DNA of 64,000 bases, taken from NCBI GenBank assembly GCA_029203105.1, contig CP119318.1, forward strand, positions 4,788,501-4,852,500. The letters are read 5' to 3'. This DNA comes from Candidatus Kaistia colombiensis. Lineage in GTDB: Bacteria; Pseudomonadota; Alphaproteobacteria; Rhizobiales; Kaistiaceae. The notes beneath the pieces are model-generated. The model had not been told where the DNA came from and searched no databases. It saw only the letters and a list, made by a program, of their open reading frames with translations. The translations under genes and the position numbers were made by a program. Positions 40,037 to 49,133 of this stretch are shown here, one piece after another (within the stretch, counting starts at the first letter, position 1; each line of letters opens with the position of its first letter).

Positions 40037-40197
40037 GGCGCGACGCTCGCGAAAGGGTTCTGGGAACGACACGAGCGCCAGAGGCGCCCGCTCGAAAATT
40101 CGGCCGGACCATAGGCAGCGCACCCCCGCCTTGTCAACACGAACGCGCCAGAATCCCGAGATTACGGGCCGCGACGTAACGTTATGCGGCAAAGTTC

Positions 40198-40223
40198 GGA
40201 ACGATCGCCGGGCTGAAGGGTTT
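40198..40223 (+). promoter_or_regulatory. Possible EcfG-type general-stress promoter
   Basis: GGAAC (40198-40202) and, after 16 bases, GGTTT (40219-40223) match the alphaproteobacterial EcfG promoter (GGAAC-N16/17-CGTT) in all but one position. The expected start lies about 25 bases before the ATG of the KGG protein. Confidence 0.5.
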
Positions 40224-40256
40224 GTTACCCGGACGGGGTTCATCGGAGTGAGTGAG

Positions 40257-40460
40257 ATGCCCAACAAAGACCAACGCGGCGGATCTGGCAGTTCTGCCAA
40301 CGACCCGAAACGAGCTTCCGAAATGGGCAAGAAGGGCAGCGAGCAGGCGGGCCAGCGCCAACAGAGCCAGGCGTCGGAGAAGGCGCATCAACAAGGATCT
40401 CAGGGATCTCAAGGGTCCCATGGCAAGGATCGCGATCCGCACAAGGGCGGCCAGCGCTGA
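40257..40460 (+). CDS. KGG-type small hydrophilic stress protein
   Basis: A 67-residue, very hydrophilic protein: [37 protein letters not shown] and a His/Gly/Lys-rich end ([13 protein letters not shown]). It resembles the GsiB/KGG desiccation and general-stress proteins, which are largely unfolded. A candidate EcfG promoter precedes it and a terminator follows, giving a single-gene unit. GAGTGAG provides a weak ribosome site before the ATG. Confidence 0.75.
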   Translation: MPNKDQRGGSGSSANDPKRASEMGKKGSEQAGQRQQSQASEKAHQQGSQGSQGSHGKDRDPHKGGQR

Positions 40461-40488
40461 AGCGCGCCGCCTTCGTGGCACTGAATTG

Positions 40489-40518
40489 GACCCGCCCCTC
40501 CCCGGGCGGGTCTCTTTT
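40489..40518 (+). terminator. Terminator after the KGG gene
   Basis: GACCCGCC pairs with GGCGGGTC, extended by a C-G pair, then TCTTTT. Confidence 0.8.
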
Positions 40519-40582
40519 CGCCCGTGTCCACGCCCTGATCGCCTGCCCCCAGCCGGCCGATTCGGCAGGCTTCGAGTCGCCG

Positions 40583-41038
40583 CTAGCCCGGCCGGCGCTT
40601 CGACAGCACGTTGCGGATGGCGAAACTCGAATGAATGCGGGCGACACCCGGCAAGGCCGACAGAATCTCCTTGTGCACCCGCTCGAAATTCGCGGCGCTG
40701 TCGACCTCGACGCGCAGGAAATAGTCCGAGCCGCCGGTCATCAGGAAACACTCCCGGATTTCGGGATATTTTCGCACCGCCGCCTCGAAGCGGTTCAGAT
40801 ATTCCTCGGTCTGGCGGTCGAGGGTGATCTGGACGATGACGGCGATCCCCTCCTCCGCCCCGGTGCCGACCAGCGCCGTATAGCCGCGGATGACGCCCGT
40901 CTGTTCCAGGATGTTGACCCGGCGCAGGCAGGCGGAGGCCGACAGGCCGACCGCCTCGGCGAGCTTGGCGTTGCTGATGCGCGCATTGAGGCGCAGCAGG
41001 CGGATGATGTTGCGGTCAATGGCGTCCAGACCCGACAT
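40583..41038 (-). CDS. Lrp/AsnC-family regulator of D-alanine catabolism (DadR-like)
   Basis: A 151-residue regulator. The N-terminal helix-turn-helix spans IDRNIIRLLRLNARISNAKL and SACLRRVNILEQTGVI; the C-terminal RAM ligand domain holds CFLMTGGSDYFLRVEVDSAA. It is divergent from alr-dadA, the classic place of an Lrp-type activator of alanine catabolism. The shared 130-bp region carries two CGCAATAT repeats (41087-41136). Confidence 0.88.
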   Translation of the reverse strand: MSGLDAIDRNIIRLLRLNARISNAKLAEAVGLSASACLRRVNILEQTGVIRGYTALVGTGAEEGIAVIVQITLDRQTEEYLNRFEAAVRKYPEIRECFLMTGGSDYFLRVEVDSAANFERVHKEILSALPGVARIHSSFAIRNVLSKRRPG

Positions 41039-41086
41039 GCAGACTGTTCCAATTCTTCGCAGAAACGTTCAATAAGAGGAATTTTA

Positions 41087-41136
41087 TCGCAATATCGTGC
41101 GTGCTTCGATCGGAAGTTCGCATGATGACGCAATAT
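41087..41136. promoter_or_regulatory. Phased CGCAATAT repeats, possible Lrp sites
   Basis: TCGCAATAT (41087-41095) and ACGCAATAT (41128-41136), 41 bases apart, about four helical turns, within the AT-richer divergent region between the Lrp gene and alr. Confidence 0.4.
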
Positions 41137-41167
41137 GCTGAACTCCTGCGAGGGGGATCGGTGCGCC

Positions 41168-42335
41168 ATGAACGAGACTGTCAGGCTGGAAACCGCAATC
41201 GGCGTCGGCGCGGCCGCGGCCGGCGGCATATTGACGATCGACCTCGCGGCGCTGGCGGAAAACTACCGGATTCTCTGCCGAGCCGACGCGCCGACGCGCG
41301 TCGCCGCCGTGGTCAAGGCGGATGCCTATGGCCTTGGCGCCGCCCGGGTCGTTCCGGTGCTGCATGCGGCCGGCTGCCGCGATTTCTTCGTCGCCCATCT
41401 CGTCGAGGCGCAGCGGCTCGATCCCGTCCGGCCCAGGGATGCGCGGCTCTATGTGCTGAACGGCCTGCTGCCCGGGAAGCGAAGGCCTTTGCGCCGATCT
41501 CGGCGCCATCCCCGTGCTGAACTCGCTCGACCAGGTGAAGAGCTGGTCGGCGCTCGCCGCCGCCCGCGGCGTCGTGCTGGAAGCCGCCCTACAGGTCGAT
41601 ACCGGCATGGCCCGGCTCGGCCTCTCCTTCGCCGAGCTGCAGGCGCTGGCAGCCGCGCCGGCGCCACTCCAGGGAATCAAGCTGACCCTGGTCATGAGCC
41701 ACCTCGCCTGCGCCGATGCGCCCGGGCACGAAGCGAACCCCGCCCAGCTCGACGTGATGCGGGCAGCCAGCGCGCTCTTTCCCGACGTGCCCGTTTCCTT
41801 CGCCAATTCCGGCGGCGTGTTTCTCGGGCCGGACTATCGCGGCGACCTGGCCCGGCCGGGCATCGCGCTCTATGGCGCCGCGCCGACGACGGGCGTAGCC
41901 AATCCGATGCGCCCCGTCGTCCGGCTCGATATTCGCGTCATCCAGACCCGCACCGTTCCGGCCGGAACCGCGGTCGGCTATGGCGGCACCCATGTCACGA
42001 CGCGCGAAACGCGGATCGCGACGCTGGCGGCCGGCTATGCCGACGGCCTGCCGCGTTCGCTCGGAAATCGCGGCGCCGCCTGGCTCGGCGGCGTGCGGCT
42101 GCCGATCCTCGGTCGCGTGTCGATGGACAGCCTGATGGTCGACGTCACGGCGCTGCCGGCGGAGGCGCTCGCCCCCGGCGCGCTGGTCGAGCTGATCGGG
42201 CCACACCAGTCGCTGGAGGCGATCGCCGCCGACGCCGGCACCATTTCCTACGAAATCCTGACCGGTCTCGGTCAGCGCTACCATCGGCACTACGCATTTC
42301 CGGCAAGCCGCGCGAGCGGACAGGGGCACTCATGA
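41168..42335 (+). pseudogene. dadX: Alanine racemase (catabolic type), one frameshift (probably sequence error)
   Basis: ATG 41168 begins [20 protein letters not shown]. The PLP lysine lies in [13 protein letters not shown], and the C-terminal Tyr region is [20 protein letters not shown], with [15 protein letters not shown]. The total is about 388 residues. One inserted A near 41479 (in a CCCGGGAAGCGAAGG context) breaks the frame. It interconverts L- and D-alanine. Its stop overlaps the dadA ATG (ATGA). With dadA and the Lrp regulator it forms an alanine catabolic unit. Confidence 0.9.
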
Positions 42336-43600
42336 AGATCACCATTCTCGGCGCCGGCGTCATCGGCGTAACGTCCGCCTACTATCTCGCCAAGGCGGGG
42401 CACCAGGTCACGGTCATCGACCGCCAGCCGGGCCCAGCGCTGGAAACCAGCTTCGCCAATGCCGGCGAGATCTCGCCCGGCTATTCCTCGCCCTGGGCCG
42501 CCCCCGGCATCCCGCAGAAGGCGGTGAAGTGGGTGTTCATGAAATACGCGCCGCTGATCATCCAGCCGATGCTCGACGCCGATACTTGGCGCTGGGTGAT
42601 CGCCATGCTCGGCAACTGCACCTCGGCGCGCTATGCCGTCAACAAGAGCCGGATGGTGCGGCTCGCCGAATATTCGCGCGATTGCCTGATCGAGCTCCGG
42701 AACGACATCGGCATCGAATATGACGGCCGCGCCAGGGGCACGCTGCAATTGTTCCGCACGCAAAAGCAGCTCGACGGCATCGGCAAGGACATCGCCGTGC
42801 TGAAGAGCGACGGCGTCCCCTTCTCGGTGCTCGACCCGGCCGGCTGCATCGCGGCGGAGCCGGGCCTCGCGCATGTCAGGGACAAGATCGTCGGCGGGCT
42901 GCAGCTGCCGCATGACGAGACGGGCGACTGCTTCAAGTTCACCAGCGAACTGGCCCGGCACGCCGAGGCGCTCGGCGTCACCTTCCACTATGGCGTCGAC
43001 CTCCTCGGCGTCCGCACCGAGGGCAAGCGCATCGTGGCGGTGAAGACCTCGCGCGGCGAGGTCGTCGCCGATGCCTTCGTCGCGGCGATGGGCAGCTTCA
43101 CGCCGCAATTCCTGAAGCCGCTCGGGCTGCGCGTGCCGGTCTATCCGGTCAAGGGCTATTCGATCACGGTGCCGATCGTCGACGAGACGCGCGCGCCGGT
43201 TTCGACCGTGATGGACGAAACCTACAAGATCGCCATCACCCGGCTCGGCGACCGCATCCGGGTCGGCGGCATGGCGGAGATCGCCGGCTTCAACCGCGAC
43301 CTGCCGCCAGCGCGCAAGGCGACGCTGGTCTATTCGGTCGAAGACCTGTTCGGCGGCGCCGGCGACCAGACGAAAGCGACGTTCTGGACCGGGTTGCGCC
43401 CGATGACGCCGGACGGCACGCCGGTGATCGGCCGCACCGACTATGCCAATCTCTATCTCAATACCGGCCACGGCACGCTGGGCTGGACGATGGCCTGCGG
43501 ATCGGGCCGGCTGCTCGCCGACCTGATCGGCGGCCGCAAGCCCGATATCCAGTCCGATGATCTGGGAATGACGCGCTACGACGCCCGACGGGCCGCCTGA
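42332..43600 (+). CDS. dadA: D-amino-acid dehydrogenase small subunit
   Basis: A 422-residue FAD flavoprotein. The FAD site is [20 protein letters not shown], followed by [20 protein letters not shown], typical of DadA, and the C-terminal [40 protein letters not shown] and GRKPDI. It oxidises D-alanine to pyruvate and feeds electrons to the respiratory chain at the inner membrane. Translationally coupled to the racemase gene before it. Confidence 0.96.
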   Translation: MKITILGAGVIGVTSAYYLAKAGHQVTVIDRQPGPALETSFANAGEISPGYSSPWAAPGIPQKAVKWVFMKYAPLIIQPMLDADTWRWVIAMLGNCTSARYAVNKSRMVRLAEYSRDCLIELRNDIGIEYDGRARGTLQLFRTQKQLDGIGKDIAVLKSDGVPFSVLDPAGCIAAEPGLAHVRDKIVGGLQLPHDETGDCFKFTSELARHAEALGVTFHYGVDLLGVRTEGKRIVAVKTSRGEVVADAFVAAMGSFTPQFLKPLGLRVPVYPVKGYSITVPIVDETRAPVSTVMDETYKIAITRLGDRIRVGGMAEIAGFNRDLPPARKATLVYSVEDLFGGAGDQTKATFWTGLRPMTPDGTPVIGRTDYANLYLNTGHGTLGWTMACGSGRLLADLIGGRKPDIQSDDLGMTRYDARRAA

Positions 43601-43625
43601 CGCGCATCAGGCGGCAACCTCCTGG

Positions 43626-43653
43626 GGGACGGTCGGGGCATCCCCGCCGTCCC
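43626..43653 (+). terminator. GC-rich hairpin after dadA
   Basis: GGGACGG pairs with CCGTCCC and CGGGG with CCCCG, one bulged T between. No T-run follows, so end of transcription here is only possible. Confidence 0.45.
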
Positions 43654-43771
43654 GTGTACCCGACGGGCGAAGCCGGAAGCGTCGAATGCCAAAGCGCTCC
43701 GACACTCCGGCGCCGTTGCCGGCCGCGCAATCACTACGCCGACCGGCATCCACTCAGCACGCGATGGCACG

Positions 43772-44041
43772 CTAGTAGCTGGTACCACCCGTCGAACCGG
43801 CGCCCTGCGGCGTCATCGTGCCGCCCTGCGGCGTCATGGCACCGTGTGACTTCATCGTGGTGTGGTTCTTCAACGGCTCGCACCGCCAGACATGCCGCCC
43901 CTTCTCCATCACCCGCATTGGCTCCGAGCCCGACTTGCAGGTCAGGCCATGTCCGGACGCCGCCGAGGCCATCGGCGCGGCGGCGGTCAGTGCGAAAAGC
44001 GCCATCGCCGAAGCGGCGGCCAAAGCAAAATGCCTGTTCAT
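43772..44041 (-). CDS. Small exported hypothetical protein
   Basis: An 89-residue protein from ATG 44041 (MNRHFALAAASAMALFALTA), with a signal peptide cut near APMASA. The mature part contains two cysteines (LTCKSGSEP and WRCEPLKNH), which may form a disulfide, and a Gly/Thr repeat TPQGGTMTPQGAGSTGG at the end. No family recognised. It is minus-strand, after dadA. Confidence 0.7.
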   Translation of the reverse strand: MNRHFALAAASAMALFALTAAAPMASAASGHGLTCKSGSEPMRVMEKGRHVWRCEPLKNHTTMKSHGAMTPQGGTMTPQGAGSTGGTSY

Positions 44042-44383
44042 GGTGTCCTCCATTGTCCGACGCGGCGGTCAAGCGGAGATACGCGATGCCGCGCCGTCAC
44101 GGACGATAACTGGCGCGCGGCGGCGGAAAGGCAACGTCCGGCGGGTGCCACGGAAGCCGGTGTCGGGGCCGCTCCGGCCGGTAGCCCAGCGGCCGAACGA
44201 GGCAGGAAGGCCGCCGCACCAACGGGTTGCAGCGCCCGCGTTCCGAACGGCTCGGCTGGGGCGCCTCGACGATCGCCTTCGGATCAAATTCGCGGGATCG
44301 GCGCGCTGGAGCCGGCCGGGCTAGCGCGTCTTCGAGCGAAGTGGGTACCGGTTCGCGTGAAGAAAACGTGATCAAACAAAGAG
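44042..44383. other. Intergenic region; contains one dispersed repeat
   Basis: No credible gene. The last 60 bases carry the repeat listed at 44325-44375. No RNA structure could be recognised. Confidence 0.5.
44325..44375 (-). repeat. Dispersed intergenic repeat, copy 3
   Basis: On the minus strand reads TTGATCACGTTTTCTTCACG, then CGAACCGGTACCCACTTCGC, then TCGAAGAC. Nearly identical to 1571-1619. It lies just downstream of the ABC permease stop. Confidence 0.75.
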
Positions 44384-45358
44384 CTAGCGGCGCGCCGCCT
44401 CGCGGCCTGAAAGCAGCAGCAGGGCCAGGATCAGCGTGCCGAACAGGATGCTGCGCCAGCCGGGCGAAGCGTTGACGACCGTGATCAGGGCGGTGATCGT
44501 CACCAGCAGGATCGCGCCCGGGATCGACCCGGCATAGGTTCCGAGGCCGCCGAGGATGGACGTGCCGCCGAGCACGACGGCGGCGATCGAGGCCAGCAGA
44601 TACGGGTCGCCGATGCCGACATAGCCCTGGCCGTTCATGCCGAGCACGAGGATGCCGGCGAGCCCGGCCATGAAGCCGCTGATGCCGTAGACGGCCATGG
44701 TCGTGCGCGCGATCGGCACGCCGGAAAGCTTGGCGGCGAGCGGCCCGGCGCCCATGGCGAACAGCCGCGCCCCGAACGGCGTCGCATGCATCACCACCAG
44801 CACGACGACCGAGACGACGACCCAGACGAGGATGCCGGCCGGAACGCCGAACGGCCGCGCATTGCCGACCCAGGTGACCAGCGGGTTGGAGGCGGTGACC
44901 GCGCTGCCGCCGGCGATGATGATCAGGAGCCCCTGCAGGAAGGTCGCCATGGCCAGCGTCATGATCATCGGATGCACTCGCAGCAGCGCCACGCCGAGCC
45001 CGTTGACGAGACCGATCGCCGTCGTCATGGCGAGCACGGCGAGGATCGGCGTGAGGCCGGTCGGGTCGGCGTCGATCGCGAACAGCGGCAGGCCGACAGC
45101 GGCGACGGTGACGATCGCCGCCACCGACAGATCGATGCCGCCGGCGATGACGACGAAGGTCTGCCCCGCCGCGACGAGGCCGATGACAGCAGCAAGCTCG
45201 ACCAGGTAGCGCAGATGGCCATACGCGCCGAAGCCGCGCGAGACAAAACTGGCGACGATCCAGACCAGCGCCACGATGGCAAAGGTCAGGAACGGCCGGC
45301 TGGTGACAACCGCGAGAATGCGGGATCGGGACAATAGTCCGGCGTCGCGAATGCTCAT
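44384..45358 (-). CDS. Sugar ABC transporter permease (RbsC-like), second of two
   Basis: A 324-residue inner-membrane permease with about eight to ten helices. The signature AVTASNPLVTWVGNARPFGV, FMAGLAGILVLGMNGQGYVG and AVVLGGTSILGGLGTYAGS is of the ribose/sugar (BPD_transp_2) type. It overlaps the preceding permease gene by four bases and ends the operon binding protein-ATPase-permease-permease. Two different permeases suggest a heterodimeric channel. Confidence 0.92.
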   Translation of the reverse strand: MSIRDAGLLSRSRILAVVTSRPFLTFAIVALVWIVASFVSRGFGAYGHLRYLVELAAVIGLVAAGQTFVVIAGGIDLSVAAIVTVAAVGLPLFAIDADPTGLTPILAVLAMTTAIGLVNGLGVALLRVHPMIMTLAMATFLQGLLIIIAGGSAVTASNPLVTWVGNARPFGVPAGILVWVVVSVVVLVVMHATPFGARLFAMGAGPLAAKLSGVPIARTTMAVYGISGFMAGLAGILVLGMNGQGYVGIGDPYLLASIAAVVLGGTSILGGLGTYAGSIPGAILLVTITALITVVNASPGWRSILFGTLILALLLLSGREAARR

Positions 45359-46326
45359 CGGGCCCTCATGCGGAATTGCGGGATGGCGACGGCGCCGATG
45401 ATGATCAGGCCCTGCGCCACATATTGCGCCACCGGCGTGAAGCCGAGAAAGAACATCACGGAGATCATCAGGCTGAGCAGCAGGCTGCCGGCGAGCGCGC
45501 CGCGCATGGTGCCCTGGCCTCCAAGGAAACCGATGCCGCCGAGCACGGCGGCGGCGATCGAGTTCAGCGTGAACGAGTTGCCGATGATCGGGTCGCCCGA
45601 GCCGGTCTGCGCCGCGACAAACAGCCCGGCGCCGGTGCAGAGCAGGCCGCTGATGGCATAGGCGGCGATGCGGGCGGCATCGACCGGCACGCCGGAGCGA
45701 TAGGCGCCGACCGGGTTCTCGCCGGCCGCGTAGAGGCTGAGGCCGAGTGGCGTCGCCAGATAGAGCTTCCAGAGCAGGACGACCACGACCAGAACGCCGA
45801 AGGCGGCGGGCGTGTTGCCGGCAAGCAGGTCCGACAGCCAGGGCGGCATCGCGCCGCCCGGTCGCGGCAATACCAGCAGCGCCGCGCCGGCGATGATGAA
45901 GGATCCGGCGAGCGTCACGACGATGGCGGGAAGGCGAAGGCGGACGACAATGATGCCCGTCACCGCGCCGATGCCGAGGCCGGCGAGGCAGACCAGCGCC
46001 GTGCCGCCGGCGACGCCGAGCGGTCCGGTGATGGTGGTCGCGGCCAGCACGGCGCCGAGGCTGACCAGCGCGCCGATGGCAAGGCTGATGCCGCCCGTCA
46101 GCATCAGGATCGCCTGCGCCATGGCGACGAGCGCGAGCGGGAACCAACTCTGCGTGAACTTGGCGAAGCCGGAGCCGGTGAAAAGGCCATGGAACAGGAA
46201 GCCATAGGCGACCATGAAGCCCAGCACGACGAGGAACAGCCCGCGCACGCCGATGTTACGCTTGGCCTGGATCGCCCAGTAGAGCGAGCCGGACCGGGCC
46301 GGCGGGGAAAGGGTGGTGTTGCTCAT
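45355..46326 (-). CDS. Sugar ABC transporter permease, first of two
   Basis: A 323-residue permease. Typical parts are ILMLTGGISLAIGALVSLGA, AGENPVGAYRSGVPVDAARI, and SIAAAVLGGIGFLGGQGTMR (the conserved G-rich loop). Overlaps the ATPase gene by four bases upstream and the next permease by four bases downstream, so the four genes are translationally coupled. Confidence 0.92.
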   Translation of the reverse strand: MSNTTLSPPARSGSLYWAIQAKRNIGVRGLFLVVLGFMVAYGFLFHGLFTGSGFAKFTQSWFPLALVAMAQAILMLTGGISLAIGALVSLGAVLAATTITGPLGVAGGTALVCLAGLGIGAVTGIIVVRLRLPAIVVTLAGSFIIAGAALLVLPRPGGAMPPWLSDLLAGNTPAAFGVLVVVVLLWKLYLATPLGLSLYAAGENPVGAYRSGVPVDAARIAAYAISGLLCTGAGLFVAAQTGSGDPIIGNSFTLNSIAAAVLGGIGFLGGQGTMRGALAGSLLLSLMISVMFFLGFTPVAQYVAQGLIIIGAVAIPQFRMRAR

Positions 46327-47831
46327 GCCGCCTGCCTTTCGCGCTCGGCGCCCATCGCCGCGGCGACGATCGCTTCCTCGCTCAGTTCTCCGCGCTCCAG
46401 CAGGGTGACGATCCTGCCGTCACGCACCACGGCAACCCGGTCGCAGAGATGCACCAGTTCCGGCGTGTCGGAACTGAGCAGGACCACCGCCTTGCCGGCG
46501 GCGGCGAAGCCGCGCAGCATCGCGTAGATCTCCCGCTTGGTTTCGACGTCGACGCCGCGCGTCGGATCATTCAGCAGCAGGACGGAGGGGTTGAGCGGCA
46601 TCCATTTCGCCAGCGCGACCTTTTGCTGGTTGCCGCCGGAGAGCGCCTGCGCGGCGCGGCCGAGATCGCCCTTGATCGCAAATTGCAGCGCCAGCCCCAT
46701 CGCCGTCTCGCGCTCCTTGGCGCGGCTGCGCAATTTCAGCGCCGGCATGCGGGCGAAGGACGGCAGCATCAAATTGGTGACGATCGGGTGGATCAGATGC
46801 AGGCCTTCGCGCTTGCGATCGGCCGGGACGTAGGCGAGCCCGCGCTCATTGGCCTCCGGCACATTGCCGGGCAGGCCCGAAACGCCATGGATCGTCGCCG
46901 ACGCGACCTTGGCGGGAATCGCGCCATAGAGGCCGAGCAGCAGATCTTCCTGCCCCTGCCCGACCAGGCCGCCAATGCCGACGACCTCCCCGGCGCGGAC
47001 GTCGAGATCGACATCGCGCATCAGTCCGGCCGAGAGCTTACGGACGGCAACCGCCGTCCGGTCCATCCGGGTACTATCCCAGCGCGGAAAGAGGTCGCCC
47101 GGATCGCGGCCGACCATCAGCCGCACAAGCCCGGCGGCGTTGACGCCCTCGAGCGCACGATCCGCGGTGCAAGCGCCGTCCTTCAAGACCGTGACGTGCT
47201 GGCAGAGCTGCATCACCTCGTCGAGGCGATGCGAGATATAGAGAATGGCGATGCCCTCGCCGCGCAGCTTTTCCAGGAGCGCGGTCAGGATCCGCGTCTC
47301 GGTGGAGGAGAGCGACGAGGTCGGCTCGTCGAGGATCAGCACGCGCGGCTTGCGATAGAGAGCCTTGGCGATCTCGACCATCTGGCGGCGGCCGAGCGAC
47401 AATTCGCCGACCGGCGTCGACAGCGGCTCGTTCAGCCCGACCAGATCGCACGCCGCCTTCGCCCTCGCGGCAAGCGCCGGATAATCGACGAGGCCGAAGC
47501 GGCGCGGATAGGCGCCGAGGCCGATATTCTCGGCGATCGACAGCGAGGCGGTCAGGCTCAGTTCCTGCTGCACGACGGCAATGCCGGCGCGCCGCGCGTC
47601 CGCCGGGCTGTGGCGGCTGACCGCCTTGCCGTCGATCTCGATGGCTCCACTGTCCGGACGCAGCGCGCCGGACAGCAGATTGATCAGCGTGGACTTACCC
47701 GCGCCATTCTCGCCGAGCAACGCATGCACGCGCCCCGGCATGAGGGCAATGGAGACGTCCCGCAGGACGGGGTTGCCGAAGAACGCCTTCGACACCCCGC
47801 GCGCGGCGAGGATGGGAGCGGGCGATGCCAC
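46323..47831 (-). CDS. Sugar ABC transporter ATP-binding protein with two ATPase domains (RbsA-like)
   Basis: A 502-residue protein. The first domain has Walker A LLGENGAGKSTL, signature LSLGRRQMVEIAKAL, Walker B VLILDEPTSSL. The second has GIGGLVGQGQEDL (a degenerate Walker A region), signature LSGGNQQKVALAKW and LLNDPTRGVDVETK. Degenerate second site is usual for RbsA-type carbohydrate importers. It energises uptake from the cytoplasmic side. It is in the operon with its binding protein 11 bases upstream. Confidence 0.93.
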   Translation of the reverse strand: MASPAPILAARGVSKAFFGNPVLRDVSIALMPGRVHALLGENGAGKSTLINLLSGALRPDSGAIEIDGKAVSRHSPADARRAGIAVVQQELSLTASLSIAENIGLGAYPRRFGLVDYPALAARAKAACDLVGLNEPLSTPVGELSLGRRQMVEIAKALYRKPRVLILDEPTSSLSSTETRILTALLEKLRGEGIAILYISHRLDEVMQLCQHVTVLKDGACTADRALEGVNAAGLVRLMVGRDPGDLFPRWDSTRMDRTAVAVRKLSAGLMRDVDLDVRAGEVVGIGGLVGQGQEDLLLGLYGAIPAKVASATIHGVSGLPGNVPEANERGLAYVPADRKREGLHLIHPIVTNLMLPSFARMPALKLRSRAKERETAMGLALQFAIKGDLGRAAQALSGGNQQKVALAKWMPLNPSVLLLNDPTRGVDVETKREIYAMLRGFAAAGKAVVLLSSDTPELVHLCDRVAVVRDGRIVTLLERGELSEEAIVAAAMGAERERQAA

Positions 47832-47842
47832 GAGGACGGACC

Positions 47843-48895
47843 CTACTTCTGCGCCAGCAGCTTGGCGAAAAGCTCGCGGTCATAGGGCGAATAGATATAG
47901 CCGTCGGCCGGGAAATCCTTGGCCCGGGCGAGATACTCGTCGATATTGGAATTGTCGATGATCGGCAGCGGCACCTTGACGAAGGCCGGCACGTCCTTGC
48001 CTTCCAGCGCCTGCACGGCGGTGTAGGCGGCGAAGGCGCCGAGCCAATTCGGCTGCATCGTCGCCCAGCTCTTCAGGCCCTTTTCCTTCCAGAGCTCGAG
48101 GAACTGGCGCGCATTCTCGCCGGTGATCGGCACCTGCTCGCGGCCCTGCTTGTCGAGCGCCAGCACGGCGCCGGCCGAGAGCGCGCCGCCGAAGGAGAGG
48201 ATGCCGTCGATCTCGGGATGGGCGAACAGCAGGCTGGTCACCGCCTCCTGCGCCGGCGCGACGTTATAGGCCGTGTTGGTCTCGGCCAGGATCTGGATAT
48301 TCGGATTGGCCTTCAGCAAGTCGTTGCCGCCGGCGCGACGGTCGTCGCTGACGGAGACGCCGGCCGGGCCGTTCAGGATGAGGATCTTGCCCTTGCCGCC
48401 GAGCGCGTCGACCATGAACTTGGTCGCCTGTTCGCCCCACTGGTGCGAGTCGGTATTGACCTTGGCGGTGACGTCCTTGGTATCGACGAGGCTATCGAAA
48501 TTGATGATGGCGATACCCTTGGCGCAGGCATCGGCCAGCACGCGGGCCGGCGCGGTCGAGGAGCCGGCGATCAGGATGATGGCATCGACATTGGCGTCGA
48601 TCATCGACTGGATCTGCTGGATCTGGACGTTGGAATCGCCCTGCGCGTCGGTCACGACGAGCTTGTCGACCAGTCCTTCCTTCTTCAGCTGCTCGACTTC
48701 CGCCTCGATCGTGCCCTGGGTCTGCTTCATCCAGGTCGGCACCGAGTAGATGTTGGCCCAACCCAGCGTATAGGGCGCCTTTCGGTCGCCCTTGATGCAG
48801 TTGGCGGCGGCGTCTGCTTGCGAGGCACCAAGAACGTTCAGAAGGATGCCGAGGCCGAGGACGCTTGCGGACGCAAAAAGCGATGACTTCTTCAT
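47843..48895 (-). CDS. Periplasmic sugar-binding protein of the ABC importer
   Basis: A 350-residue protein from ATG 48895 with a signal peptide (SVLGLGILLNVLGASQADA). The ribose-binding type I fold is seen in IYSVPTWMKQTQGTIEAEVE, IQSMIDANVDAIILIAGSST, GKILILNGPAGVSVSDDRRA and HPEIDGILSFGGALSAGAVL. First gene of the importer operon. The substrate is unknown: the family covers ribose, xylose, polyols and others. Divergent from the IclR gene, with a 14+14 palindrome in the promoter region. Confidence 0.9.
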   Translation of the reverse strand: MKKSSLFASASVLGLGILLNVLGASQADAAANCIKGDRKAPYTLGWANIYSVPTWMKQTQGTIEAEVEQLKKEGLVDKLVVTDAQGDSNVQIQQIQSMIDANVDAIILIAGSSTAPARVLADACAKGIAIINFDSLVDTKDVTAKVNTDSHQWGEQATKFMVDALGGKGKILILNGPAGVSVSDDRRAGGNDLLKANPNIQILAETNTAYNVAPAQEAVTSLLFAHPEIDGILSFGGALSAGAVLALDKQGREQVPITGENARQFLELWKEKGLKSWATMQPNWLGAFAAYTAVQALEGKDVPAFVKVPLPIIDNSNIDEYLARAKDFPADGYIYSPYDRELFAKLLAQK

Positions 48896-49012
48896 GTTGT
48901 TCCCCTGGAAGGTTGTGCCTCGACGCGCAAGAAAACGACAATGCAGTACACCGCTGTCGCCAAGACGCGGCCTTGCTGCCGATCGCCGTGAACTCTCCGC
49001 CCGGGCCCCCAT

Positions 49013-49056
49013 TTTTGTCCGATATACTAGACTGCGTGACTGTATATCGGACAAAA
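49013..49056. promoter_or_regulatory. Operator-like inverted repeat between the importer and iclR-type gene
   Basis: TTTTGTCCGATATA (49013-49026) and TATATCGGACAAAA (49043-49056) are perfectly inverted, 14 bases each, 16 bases apart. The left arm runs into TATACT and the right into TATATC, -10-like hexamers on either strand. The position in the divergent promoter region fits an IclR operator. Confidence 0.75.
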
Positions 49057-49133
49057 GGTAGGCTAGTCTGAGCCGAGACATCTTTCAAGGGCCTTGAACC
49101 GCCGCTGATCTGCCCCGGAGACCCAGGACTTTC

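Noticed and set aside
46449..47885. A 478-codon plus-strand frame opposite the sugar ATPase gene
   Set aside because: Antisense shadow; the minus-strand gene has all ABC motifs.
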